Of a DNA stretch of 64,000 bases, positions 1 through 8,987 are shown in pieces. The DNA lies in the NCBI GenBank assembly GCA_002104905.1, contig MCFE01000028.1, positions 1 to 64,000 of the forward strand, given 5' to 3'. Made by a program: the position numbers and the translations under genes. Positions within the stretch are counted from its first letter, which is position 1, and the number at the start of each line of letters is the position of its first letter. A model generated the notes under the pieces. That model ran no database searches, was not told the DNA's origin, and saw nothing but the letters and a program-made list of their open reading frames with translations. This DNA is from Basidiobolus meristosporus CBS 931.73 (taxonomy: Eukaryota > Basidiobolomycota > Basidiobolomycetes > Basidiobolales > Basidiobolaceae).

Positions 1-1
1 C

Positions 2-370
2 AATATCATTACACTCCAGAAAGCAACAACTGTGGCACTTTCTACCATAGAGGCAGAGTATATGGTAGCCAATGAGGCTACAAAAGAAGCATTGTGGCTA
101 AGAAAGCTCTCCAAAGACTTTGGTCTATATCAGAAATCCCTACTACACTATTTCAAGATAATCAAGGATGTATGCAGTTGGGTAGTAATACAACTTTTTA
201 AGCTAGAGCTTAGACATCATTTGATACAGGGAGCTATAGAGAATAACTTTGTGAACTTATTTTGCTGCCCTACATATGAAATGTTTGTAGTGACTTACAC
301 CAAACTGTTAGCAAGAAATAATTGTGAATATAATAGAACACATTTGAATCTAGTTAATATGAGTATTTAG
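2..370 (+). pseudogene. Copia RNase H C-terminal remnant (cut by window edge)
   Basis: The frame from base 2 reads QKATTVALSTIEAEYM, then a Lys-Glu-Ala-Leu-Trp-Leu stretch, which is the RNase H end of a Ty1/copia polyprotein. It lines up with the RNase H frames of the copia copies at 45.7 kb and 51.9 kb, including the later ENN-V/L-V-E/N-L-CPT stretch. It differs most from them after about residue 45, where catalytic-end residues are altered and the usual TKPL tail is blurred. It resembles the Copia-2 family at 18.8-27.4 kb more than the younger copies. The start lies left of the window. It is certainly not a host gene. Confidence 0.75.
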
Positions 371-1858
371 ACAAATGGGTTTGTTATAAATATTGTAATT
401 GCACCTAAGTATGGAAGGTACCTTGACCTTTCATACAGCACTTTGGAGCTACTCCTAGTGTAACTTCAGGAGGGCAAGGGACCAAGTAACTAAAATATCT
501 AGGTGTAATTAGTAAAATTACATCATAAGCATTAGAATAACTCAAGATCCTGTGTGTAGAATTACAGTTCTTTTGGGTAACTTTTGAAAGTGGCATATTG
601 TAGGCACCTAATATCTTAGTGAGAATTTCTACAAAGTTGTGACTTGAAATTTGGACAATGAGCGATCAAGCTCTTAAGCCAAGTGAATATTTAAGTGTTG
701 ATCAGATTGGAGCATTCTTGGACCAAATATCCAAATCAGTGTAAGGCAACGCATTAGGGAAATCCCATATCTACAATGTCGGCATTTTTGACGGCATTAA
801 ACCCGATTGGATGGATATATCATGGAATGAAAATCTGATTTATCTAGATTCGCCTCCATATCGAGTTTAATTGCCCACAAAAACCCATTGATCTACTCCC
901 CATAAGGAGCTATATTTCAGTTGGTCAATCTTGCCAAATCTGCTACGGGAATGAACAAATACAAGCAGCCTCATCCACTCGCTTTTCCTGCTCACCAACT
1001 GTGGCGGTAGTATGATCGGGCTAATCCTTGCAGTTTGGAACAACGAATAGTACTTTGTTTGTGCTGATAGGAGTCATGACCGTCTTCATTTGTTGGGTCT
1101 TCCAGAAAATTGGTACCATCGAGTGATGAATGACAAGTACGATTAGCCTCAGCAGGACTATAAGCAAAAAGGGAGGTATAGTCTACAGATCTAGGAGCTT
1201 AGCTCCAAGCAGTTCGAACCGGGACTCAATACAGCTTGGCTAGGCACTCGGGTGGATCTAGTTAGCACAGTGCTTGCTTGGCGGTTTAATAAAGCTGATG
1301 ATTGTTGGATGGCCAAATTTTACTACAGGTTGGTGATCATTCTTTGGGTTGAACACATTTGGCCGTTGCACATCTCGAGCAGTCCTGGTAATCTTGAACA
1401 CATATCTCATCATCTTCACAAACGGGGCAAATTGGACCAACAAAGCAGTTGACGCACAACTTTTGGCTGTTATCTGGTGGATACACCAACGCTGGATTAG
1501 AATGGTTGCCTCACATGTTGCCTCACATAATAGAAAATGCCATTACATACCTAGTGGGCCCAGCGTCTGAAGGCACACAGATTGAGAGCAACCATCTGAC
1601 TTCATACCAGAGAATGAACAGATCGTCTCAGCAGGGCATGGCCTGGAGCAGGTGGGCTGGGGAGGGCAGGTTGTGGCCTTGCAAAAAACTATGGTGTGGA
1701 TCAGGGAGATTGTCAAGATGATTGATCTGGCGAACATTTGTGAACGTTTGTCAAGTGAACTAGCTTTTATTGGATCAATAGAGGCGATTTACATGTTTGT
1801 TGGTTGAGACAATGCATGCGTAGTTCGCAACAAATGATCGGTGCGGATGCAAGTATTC

Positions 1859-1912
1859 CTGTATCTGATGTTGTCCATGTATGCACTGTATCTGATGTTG
1901 TCCATATATGCT
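1859..1912. repeat. 27-bp tandem duplication, two units
   Basis: Two adjacent 27-base units, 1,859-1,885 and 1,886-1,912, both begin ctgtatctgatgttgtccat and differ at two bases near their 3' ends. There is no sign of coding use. Confidence 0.85.
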
Positions 1913-1937
1913 TATATTGTAGAGTTGCATACGTTAC

Positions 1938-1968
1938 CGTGCACATGCACACGCACACGCACACACCA
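1938..1968. repeat. (CA)n-like microsatellite
   Basis: An interrupted CA run (cacatgcacacgcacacgca and on) lies between the small tandem duplication and the pirin 3' end. Confidence 0.8.
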
Positions 1969-2061
1969 AGGTGGTTACGTGAGCAATGTGATTACATTTC
2001 TGTTCCTATCGAAACGTGGTTACTTGCGTGGTTCCTTGATTTGCTGGTGAGAATAGGATAT

Positions 2062-2931
2062 CTAGTGACGGTTGGCGATTTTCGATTGCCATGAGTGGGC
2101 CTTCTCGAAGCCGTTGATGCCCATTTGATAGTCGACAAATGTTTGTTGAATGTCCCTTGTGTTATTCATGACGAACGGCCCGTACTGCACAACCGGCTCT
2201 TTAATAGGCTCGCCTGCGACCAGGACGAAATGCACCGCGCTATCCTTGGTCTCTATGCTAATTACGCCCCCCTCTTCGCTAAGAGTCAATGTGTGGTGTG
2301 CTTTCCCCAGGGTGCTCCTCGATCCGAAGTACGCTTCCCCTTCCAGTACGTACAGAAAGCCCTGGTAGCTTTCCGGAATGGTTTGCTCGAACTTGAAGCC
2401 CTTCTCGACCTTGAAGTCCAGATACATCGTTGGGGTTTTGGTGACTACTGGACTGGATACTCCAAACGAATGGCCGGCAATCACCTTGATCACTGCCTCG
2501 ACACCTGGCGGGGATACCCTAGGTATCTCATGGTCTAGCAACTCCTGGTAGCGAGGCTCGCACATCTTTTCGTCGGCGCTCAGGTTAACCCAGAGCTGCA
2601 ATCCATGGCACTTGGTTTGGGGCATTTCCGCATGAACTATACCGCGTCCGGCTGTCATCCATTGAAGATCACCCGGGCCGATCTTTCCTTGGTGGCCCGC
2701 GAAATCCTCGTGAGCGACAATCCCATCCAGCATATAGGTGACCGTCTCGAAGCCCCGATGTGGGTGATCCGGAAACCCGGCTGGCGGCTCCACCATGAAC
2801 TCATCAAGCATCAGGAACGGGTCGAAATTCTCCAGTTCGCTGGTTCCGATGCTTCTTCGCACTGTGGCTCCATCCCCCTCCGGCTGGGCGATCGCTTCCA
2901 CCTGATTGGTGATGTATCTTTGGACGGTCAT
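2062..2931 (-). CDS. Pirin (bicupin nuclear/cytosolic iron protein)
   Basis: The 289-residue product matches the usual pirin length of about 290. The N-terminal cupin shows DHPHRGFETVTYML at residues 55-68 and GRGIVHAEMP at 95-104. The four metal ligands expected for pirins are H56, H58, H100 and E102. A second cupin-like half follows, ending in the pirin tail GPFVMNNTRDIQQTF. Family members bind Fe and have been described as redox-sensing transcriptional cofactors or quercetinases; which role applies here is unknown. The start at 2,931 was chosen because family similarity begins there and it sits in a good context (caacaATGac). An in-frame extension reaches 3,204, but its 91 residues look non-coding. 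No intron is needed. The gene is divergent from the LPMO gene across about 800 bp. Confidence 0.93.
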   Translation of the reverse strand: MTVQRYITNQVEAIAQPEGDGATVRRSIGTSELENFDPFLMLDEFMVEPPAGFPDHPHRGFETVTYMLDGIVAHEDFAGHQGKIGPGDLQWMTAGRGIVHAEMPQTKCHGLQLWVNLSADEKMCEPRYQELLDHEIPRVSPPGVEAVIKVIAGHSFGVSSPVVTKTPTMYLDFKVEKGFKFEQTIPESYQGFLYVLEGEAYFGSRSTLGKAHHTLTLSEEGGVISIETKDSAVHFVLVAGEPIKEPVVQYGPFVMNNTRDIQQTFVDYQMGINGFEKAHSWQSKIANRH

Positions 2932-3745
2932 TGTTGATTTTGTTCTTGATCTTGATCTTTTGGACTGAATGTACATTTGATGCGAATGAACGCTGGTCCT
3001 TTTAAAGGGCACCCCTCCCGGAAAAATGTACCATATATAGATCTGTTCTCCCATCCCGGTCGGATAATATCTATATTTGCCATGATTCTCCGGGAATTCT
3101 GGCAGTGAGCTCGTGAACAAAAAGGAACCTAGAAATTTAGAAATTAGAAAGTCGATGGAGAAAACAACGAAGAGACTGCGACTTGAACCACTCGGCCATC
3201 TCACCTAATCATTGGGAGTTCCGATGGAAGATCTTTGCAGAGTTACTCATATGATGATTAATGAATGATCGGAGCTTCGTCTTCTTTCAAGCCATCATGT
3301 AGCTCGCCTACTCACCCGCTATAGCATGCTCGCAACTTATTGCCCAAGAGAAATATTTTGTATGTATAGGTATGCGCATTATATCCTAAAAATAGCTTAA
3401 ACGGATATGCAAGGTTGGAATGGGTAATGCTGGTGCTACAAATGAGCATTATGAGATTGGTTGGAGTAGGCAAATTGATCCGGTTGCTTTAATGTCATAA
3501 CCTGCGAGGATAACCTGACCACTCTCTCATGGCACCATTGTTTCGATCCCAATCCGGAGATGATTCGATGAAGAGCATAATCGATTGACTGGTTCAACGT
3601 AGAGAAGAATACGGCTGACCGACAATGTCCAAGCGAATAATGGAGAAGTCAGGCAAACGCAGGTCGACGGCAGCCCCTATAAAGCTTCCGCGGTCGAGCG
3701 CCAAACTGGTTTAACTAACCTTTATAATTTATCTAATATCCAAAG
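2932..3745. promoter_or_regulatory. Divergent intergenic region between pirin and LPMO genes
   Basis: This 814-bp spacer must hold the promoters of both flanking genes. I see no convincing TATA box or repeated operator. A tRNA-like A-box (TGGCCGAGTGG on the minus strand, 3,187-3,197) is present but no full tRNA folds (see rejected items). Confidence 0.4.
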
Positions 3746-4690
3746 ATGGTTGGCGTTAAAGCAATCCCCCCATTAATAACCCTGTTAACAGCGCTCACCC
3801 ACGTAAGAGCACACATGGAGATGGTTCAGCCGCCACCGCGCATGTCCCAATTTAACCCAACCTACAAAGGCTACCCAGATTTCGACATGAACTCGCCCCT
3901 CGATCCAAGCCGGTGGCCGTTCCCATGCCGCGGATTCAGTCGAGGGGGTGTGGTTCAGACCGTCAAGGCCGGGGCCACCATACCGGTCAAGATCGGAGGT
4001 GGAGCTCCCCACAACGGGGGCCATTGCCAGTTTGCAGTATCCTACGACGACAAGACCTTCGTCGTCCTGAGAGACGTCTTTGATGACTGTCTGGTCGGCT
4101 CGCTCACCTTCAATGTTCAGATGCCCAGTGATGCGCCGAGCGGCAGGGCTACTCTGGCCTGGACCTGGATCAATAAGACTGGGAACCGGGAATACTACAT
4201 GAACTGTGCAGATATTGAGATCCAAGGGAGGTCCGGTGGCTACATCACGGGGCCTAAACTCCTGGTGGTAAACCTTCCGGGCTATGTTACCATCCCCGAG
4301 TTCACCTACGGCGAATACAGTGGGAAAGACCTGTTCCCCAAGAGGCCCATCGTCAAGATCGTGCCTAGCAACGTCACGGCCGAGACCACCGTCGCAACCG
4401 ATTCCGAAGGAGGCTCCGATTTCGATTCGGAACCCGACTCACCGGTAGAGTCTCCCAAGACCGTCCCCTCGACAAAACCCCCCAAGCCCACCGAAACTCC
4501 CAGGCCTACCAAGCCAATTAACACCCAAGGCAGCAAACTCGTCCGGTGCTCCGGTTACGAATCCAAATGCGTCAGTCCGGGGCAATCGCCCGACTTCAAA
4601 GTGTGCACCTACGGCTACGAATACAACCGCCGCTGCGCCCCAGGTACCATGTGCTACGGAGACGTGAATCAGATGTATTGCAGCTATTGA
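3746..4690 (+). CDS. Secreted AA11-like lytic polysaccharide monooxygenase with C-terminal Cys-rich module
   Basis: This 314-residue product is predicted to be secreted. Residues 1-22 form a signal peptide ending VRA, which exposes His23 as the mature N-terminus, as required for the copper 'histidine brace' of LPMOs. The catalytic domain (23 to about 190) carries AA11 hallmarks: HMEM at the new N-terminus, NSPLDPSRWPFPC (49-61), a second brace histidine in APHNGGHCQ (H89 or H93), ATLAWTWINKTGNREYYMNCA (135-155) with an axial Tyr, and PSDAPSG before it. A Thr/Ser/Pro/Asp-rich linker (about 214-260) leads to a six-cysteine module (about 265-314) similar in spacing to chitin-binding CBM19 or the X278 module of AA11 enzymes. 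The likely role is oxidative cleavage of chitin, either in cell-wall remodelling or nutrition. It is intronless, and the start is the only plausible one. Function is inferred from family. Confidence 0.88.
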   Translation: MVGVKAIPPLITLLTALTHVRAHMEMVQPPPRMSQFNPTYKGYPDFDMNSPLDPSRWPFPCRGFSRGGVVQTVKAGATIPVKIGGGAPHNGGHCQFAVSYDDKTFVVLRDVFDDCLVGSLTFNVQMPSDAPSGRATLAWTWINKTGNREYYMNCADIEIQGRSGGYITGPKLLVVNLPGYVTIPEFTYGEYSGKDLFPKRPIVKIVPSNVTAETTVATDSEGGSDFDSEPDSPVESPKTVPSTKPPKPTETPRPTKPINTQGSKLVRCSGYESKCVSPGQSPDFKVCTYGYEYNRRCAPGTMCYGDVNQMYCSY

Positions 4691-4976
4691 AGCTCGCATG
4701 TAAAGAGCCAGATGTATGGCAGTTAGAGCCAAGAGCATAGAATACTAACAACAAACCATATGGCAAGCAGCCAACAATAAATCGTGTGGTAAACAGATGT
4801 ATTTGTAAGTTAGGCTAATTGAACAAGACAGGGGGACGGTTTTAGAACTGGCTATCCTACAAGAAATAAGTCAGGTATTTAGGGGCCGTATTTAGGGGCC
4901 GCAAGATGGACGGATGAGGTAGGTACACATTAATAAAGAGGATATTTAAATTAGATTATGGGGGAAATATCGGGGT
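4691..4976. other. Convergent 3' spacer
   Basis: About 290 bp lie between the ends of the LPMO and coiled-coil genes. There is a short direct duplication 'taggggccg(t/c)a' near 4,880-4,905 and AT-rich 3'-end sequence. No gene is seen. Confidence 0.5.
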
Positions 4977-6794
4977 CTACTGGGCCTGGGTGGGTTGCGG
5001 GGAGCTATTCCCAGCCTTCCAACCCGACATGCTCATTCGCTTCAATGCCGCACGGAATCCGTTAATCGGGCTGGCGCTCATCGAGTTCGATCGACGCACA
5101 CGAGTGGCCTTCCCTGGGCTATCGTCTTTGGTTTCCGGGGTTTCGGTCTCTTCGAAGGACACTTTGGTGGGCGGATGATAGAGGGTGTTGGATCGACCAC
5201 GAAGAGGGGTGACTGGATGGGATTTAACGGGGGGTGGGTTCCGCTCTACGGAATCCTGGCTCTTGGTGCTCGAACTCGAAGGCTTCATGAGTTCATTCCT
5301 TGGCGAGGTGTAATCAGATGCCAACACCTCCATCATCTGCCCACTCTCCATGATCCTGGTGAGAATCTTGTTGATGTACAGGGTCAGCGCTTTGTTCTCG
5401 TCCTTGAGGGTCTTGTTCTCATCCTTGGACACTCGAACGTCATCCTTGAGTTCTAAACAGGCAATCCGGATTAGTGGGTGCTGAAGAATACTGCCTCTCT
5501 AAACCAACTCACTTTCAACCATAAAGTTCGACTCGGCGAAGGTCTGGACGATCGGGGTGGTGGGTGCAGAAAGGATTTCCATGGAAAGAGGGGCCACTTC
5601 ATCCTCTTCTTCTATGGCATCGAATCGGTTCTACAAGGCGGTTGAGTGATCATGCAATGGGAGCTGCATAACAAACGTCGCTGTCCTACCTGTAAAATCG
5701 GATTGAGCATAAAGCTTCCGCTCATGGTCTTCTCATGCAGAAGAACTTGGTACGATTCGTTCTCCTCCATCAACGTTTGATTCACCTGCTTCAGCTGGTT
5801 CTTCTCATTCTCCAACGCTGCCATTTTCAGCGACTGGATTTCGTAGCGAGAAATGGCGGCTTGGGTGCCTTGTTTCGCCTGATAGATCGGGCTTATGAGT
5901 AACTCGAAACAGGGAAGTTCCTGGGCGAACATGGGCAAACCTTTTCTATCTCCTCTCGCAGCTCCAGAATCAGCCTGTCCTGTGATTTGACCGTCTTCGA
6001 GAGGATCTTGCTTTCCTTGAGCAGGATAGAGACGTCGGGGGTTTTCTGTTCGTTTACTTCCTCGGCAGATTCTGGTGGTAATTGAAAGAGACTCAGTACT
6101 GGGGGGACTACACTCCGTCTGAGGGTATCCTGTACCTCGTGTGCCGGTGCGTGATATAGAAGGCGAATGCTTAAGCTTCTGAAGTGACTTGACTTGCGCT
6201 GAAAGTTGGCCGATCTTTTCGGTGAGTGTGGTTCTCTCCTTCTCAAAGGAAATGGTCTAGTGGGTAAGGGAACAAAAGGGGTTACTAGGGTTCGGGTGAG
6301 GTCGCTGTACCGGACAAACTGACCTCGAGCTCTCGCTTCTTTTCCAGATCACGACGAGAGCGGGTGAGTGCTTGGTTCTCCTGCCTCAATTCACTAAGCT
6401 CTGTTTCGTATTGGTAGAGCTGGGTTTCCAAACGGTTATACATGTTCGCCGTCGTATTGGTCTCTTGTTGAATAGCGGTGTATTTCTACATGGATATAGG
6501 TGAGTCCCTCCTAGCAGAGCTAACCAGGTTTCAGTTGGGGTACCTTTTTGAAGAACTCATTTTCGTCACTCAAGGTAGCGTTGTTTTCTTTAATCTCTTG
6601 CAGTTTGGTCAGTAGCTAAAGGTGGGGCAGGGGTAGGGATGGAGGTGGAGGTGGAGGTTGAGTTATCTTCGTGGGTCAAAGTGAAGCAAACACTGGCTTA
6701 CTTTCAAGTTCTCATCCTGGACTAGATCCAATTCCTGCTTGATCGATAAAGCCTCGGGGCTCAAAGATGCAGTTATGGCCGGTTCCCCCATCAT
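4977..6794 (-). CDS. Eight-exon coiled-coil protein, unidentified
   Basis: Spliced model on the minus strand: exons 6794-6702, 6615-6544, 6485-6324, 6256-6136, 6071-5941, 5878-5690, 5630-5513 and 5452-4977. All introns are GT-AG with matching phase, giving 453 residues from MMGEPAITA. Exons 1-6 encode long heptad-rich, Glu/Lys/Gln-rich helices, broken by a Ser/Thr/Pro patch near residues 90-110. Exons 7-8 give an acidic/Pro segment and then a short conserved-looking helix, LTLYINKILTRIME (about residues 317-330). The tail is Ser/Pro/Arg-rich and basic (RVRRSNSMSAS), ending QPTQAQ. The composition suggests a cytoplasmic scaffold or tether of golgin or cytoskeletal type. I do not recognise an orthologue and assign no function. 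Exon 5 versus a read-through frame was decided by coiled-coil continuity. Confidence 0.75.
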
Positions 6795-7206
6795 TGGAAA
6801 TGTGCTGTTTGAATAGAATAGCAAGAGGAAGCGAGGACTGGTTTGTTGGTAGAAAGTCGAGTGAACTAAAAGTAACCCACACGCGCTACTAAGGGAATTT
6901 ACCTCGGATGATCTGGTGGTTGACTGAGATAAATGAGGCAAATTAATCGAAACAACGGCAACCAACTCAAACAAATTAGCTCGAGTCGATTTTTATGGGT
7001 TATTGTTGTTTTCTTGGTTGGCTGCTCAGCATTCATGTGATTGGATTACACAAAGACACCCAATTAACCCATAGGACTCAGGGGCCCATCTCGCTTGGAG
7101 GCGAATCATCTCTCATCAGATAGTAATGTTTGCATATATTTAGCTACAGCAAATGAAAATAGGGGAAGGCTGAACAAAAATATCCATTTAATTTCATCTC
7201 GTATAG

Positions 7207-8547
7207 CTACACTGTGGAGAAATCCAACTTTTTGTAAACCTTGCTTTTCTTGTGGAAGTAGATGTCGTGGAGTAGACCCGCGAACATTCCTTGCCCGGAA
7301 TTCCTTATCGTGGCCACCAACGACCCTCTGGAGACGATCTCGGTCTCCACCATGGGGGCAATGTATTGCGCCAGATTCACCTGATCGTCCACGTTGACCT
7401 GTGAGCTGAGTGTTGCGAACTGCTGGTGAAAGTCCTGAAGGGTGAAGGTGCACGGGTAGCGCCGGAAGAGGGGGGCCAAGTCGATGTGCGAGCGGGGGTT
7501 CACCGAGTCGGTGCTCAGGTAGAGAATGGGTGAACTGCACGATTCCGTAGGTGTGCGTGCTAGGCACCCCGCGAGAGTGGGAGGAGTGCTCTGAGGTACC
7601 GGCTGTGACCAGGCACAATTTTTGTTGATGAGCTCCTCCTCTAGCGTGGTTAGGATGGACTCGATGTTCTCGGGGATCTTCTCGGAAAATTCAAGACCCA
7701 AGGTTGGTATCTCAACACCAAAGTAATTACCACTCCCACCAAGCATATCGACGACGGTATTCGCCACATCCAGGATTACCGTGTTGTTCCACACGTAGCT
7801 CTTGAGCATCTCTTGAAACACCTGATAGTTGTTGGGGTGACTGGTTTGCACGCGGCCTCTTCCATTCATGGAATGGAGATAGAGCAGCTTTTGATCGTAC
7901 GCTTGGAGCGCGGAGACATGGAGCAGTGACTGGAAATGGCCCTTGCTATTGTTGTGTAGGGCGCTGTTGTCAGCGAATTTATACTCGTATCTGGCCTCCT
8001 CTTTGAACACTTGGATGTCTTCTTTCGCAACCCCATATCGGCTCATGTGTTCAAAACTCAGGTCGCTCTCCTCGTAGATGCGGACGTAGTCTTGAATCTT
8101 AGTTAGGTCGAAGAGGTATGACCAGGGAAGCCGTGTCCAGGAGGTGTAAGAAAGACATTCGCTTGGTAGGTCACGTAGCATGACCTCGCTGCAGTGCTTC
8201 TTGGCCTGTTTGCTCTTGCTAGTAACTTGCGGATAAAGGGTGTCAAAAGGCGCCCACTCTATGATGCTCCCTAGGTGGACGGGAGGGATTATAAGGGATC
8301 GATTAAGATAGTAAGCCAGCATGATGGCATTCTCTAGTGCTATCTTTTGTTGGTAGAAGATATCCTGTGGGAGATAAACCAGGAACTTCTCGCCAGGTAA
8401 AGTCCGTACCACGTCGGATTCGGCTCTTTCTAGATCCAAAGAGGACTCAGCCAGATACGTACTTGCGCTAAACATCGGCAGGACAAGATAAACCAGGGAG
8501 CCACAGATGGCGGATAGAACTAAAGCCACTTTGAAAGAACGTCTCAT
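7207..8547 (-). CDS. Type II membrane protein, fungal O-fucosyltransferase-like family
   Basis: Single-exon 446-residue protein. Residues about 7-27 form an uncleaved N-terminal signal anchor (VALVLSAICGSLVYLVLPMF), followed by a lumenal domain. That domain starts with a 'YLPQDIFYQQKIALENAIMLAYYLNRSLIIPP' type block (about 58-89), which resembles the donor-binding start of GDP-fucose O-fucosyltransferase-like glycosyltransferases. Near the end, YLSTDSVNPR (about 343-352) resembles the late 'ATD' motif of that fold. The C-terminal part (FATLSSQVNVDDQ to GMFAGLLHDIY) fits acceptor-domain helices. The likely location is the Golgi or ER lumen, with a role as a glycosyltransferase of unproven specificity. 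The start at 8,547 places the membrane segment correctly. The terminal PVPQSTPPTLAGC stretch looks like a disordered insert. Confidence 0.7.
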   Translation of the reverse strand: MRRSFKVALVLSAICGSLVYLVLPMFSASTYLAESSLDLERAESDVVRTLPGEKFLVYLPQDIFYQQKIALENAIMLAYYLNRSLIIPPVHLGSIIEWAPFDTLYPQVTSKSKQAKKHCSEVMLRDLPSECLSYTSWTRLPWSYLFDLTKIQDYVRIYEESDLSFEHMSRYGVAKEDIQVFKEEARYEYKFADNSALHNNSKGHFQSLLHVSALQAYDQKLLYLHSMNGRGRVQTSHPNNYQVFQEMLKSYVWNNTVILDVANTVVDMLGGSGNYFGVEIPTLGLEFSEKIPENIESILTTLEEELINKNCAWSQPVPQSTPPTLAGCLARTPTESCSSPILYLSTDSVNPRSHIDLAPLFRRYPCTFTLQDFHQQFATLSSQVNVDDQVNLAQYIAPMVETEIVSRGSLVATIRNSGQGMFAGLLHDIYFHKKSKVYKKLDFSTV

Positions 8548-8987
8548 ATCTCTATTAGTCTAAGGTGAAGGGAGAGAGGCCAAGGTTAAGAGGAAAGGTT
8601 GAAAGAAAGCCTCTCAACAGCAAGGGACTAGGAACAACTACGATGCACTCCTATTGAAATGCTCGATGATGGAATTAGTTTTATGGACATCCATATTAGG
8701 AGAAATCAGTAGTTTATGAGAAACATACCATTGCTTGTGCCCCGCATGTACACCGATTCGATTGAAAATGGTTAAGCTCATTAACCTCATTAAAAGGATA
8801 GATGGAAAATCCACGAAAAGCCCGGTATTTGATCGTGAATATCTATAAGCTGCGAATTTTCTCGGTAATATCTTCAAATCAGTGATTTCTGCAAGTCTGG
8901 TGTTTTTTGATCACCGCAGTCATCGTTTTCTGAATAATCCTATCGAGCATCGGATGCCATACAATCTTATCCATTAACTCCACTGAA
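8548..8987. other. Divergent spacer between the glycosyltransferase-like and Mgm1 genes
   Basis: About 440 bp are expected to carry both promoters. A 79-codon minus-strand frame at 8,638-8,877 has no recognisable motif and I treat it as chance. Confidence 0.4.

Larger units (their letters stand above)
371..2061. other. Spacer with copia 3' debris on the left and no recognised gene
   Basis: The first 350 bases are AT-rich and include a stretch near 635-720 faintly similar to the Copia-2 LTR (around 'aagtgaatattta'). From about 780 the base composition approaches that of the gene island. Short open stretches on both strands at 800-1,130 and 1,440-1,730 look somewhat coding-like, but all have stops and I recognise no family. 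A degraded gene is possible. The right end is the 3' flank of the pirin gene. Confidence 0.4.

Noticed and set aside
3104-3204. tRNA-Ser/Leu-like gene on the minus strand (A-box TGGCCGAGTGGTT, GTGAGAT pairing partly with AGCTCAC about 90 nt downstream)
   Set aside because: No B-box (GGTTCRA), no T-arm and no convincing anticodon stem. At best a dead tRNA relic or chance.
2932-3204. 91-residue N-terminal extension of the pirin frame
   Set aside because: Low-complexity, no pirin similarity, overlaps the tRNA-like stretch. The ATG at 2,931 gives the normal length and ligand positions.
7106-7618. 170-residue minus-strand frame overlapping the glycosyltransferase-like gene
   Set aside because: It lies in another frame of the 7,207-8,547 gene, has no motif and ends in its 3' flank.
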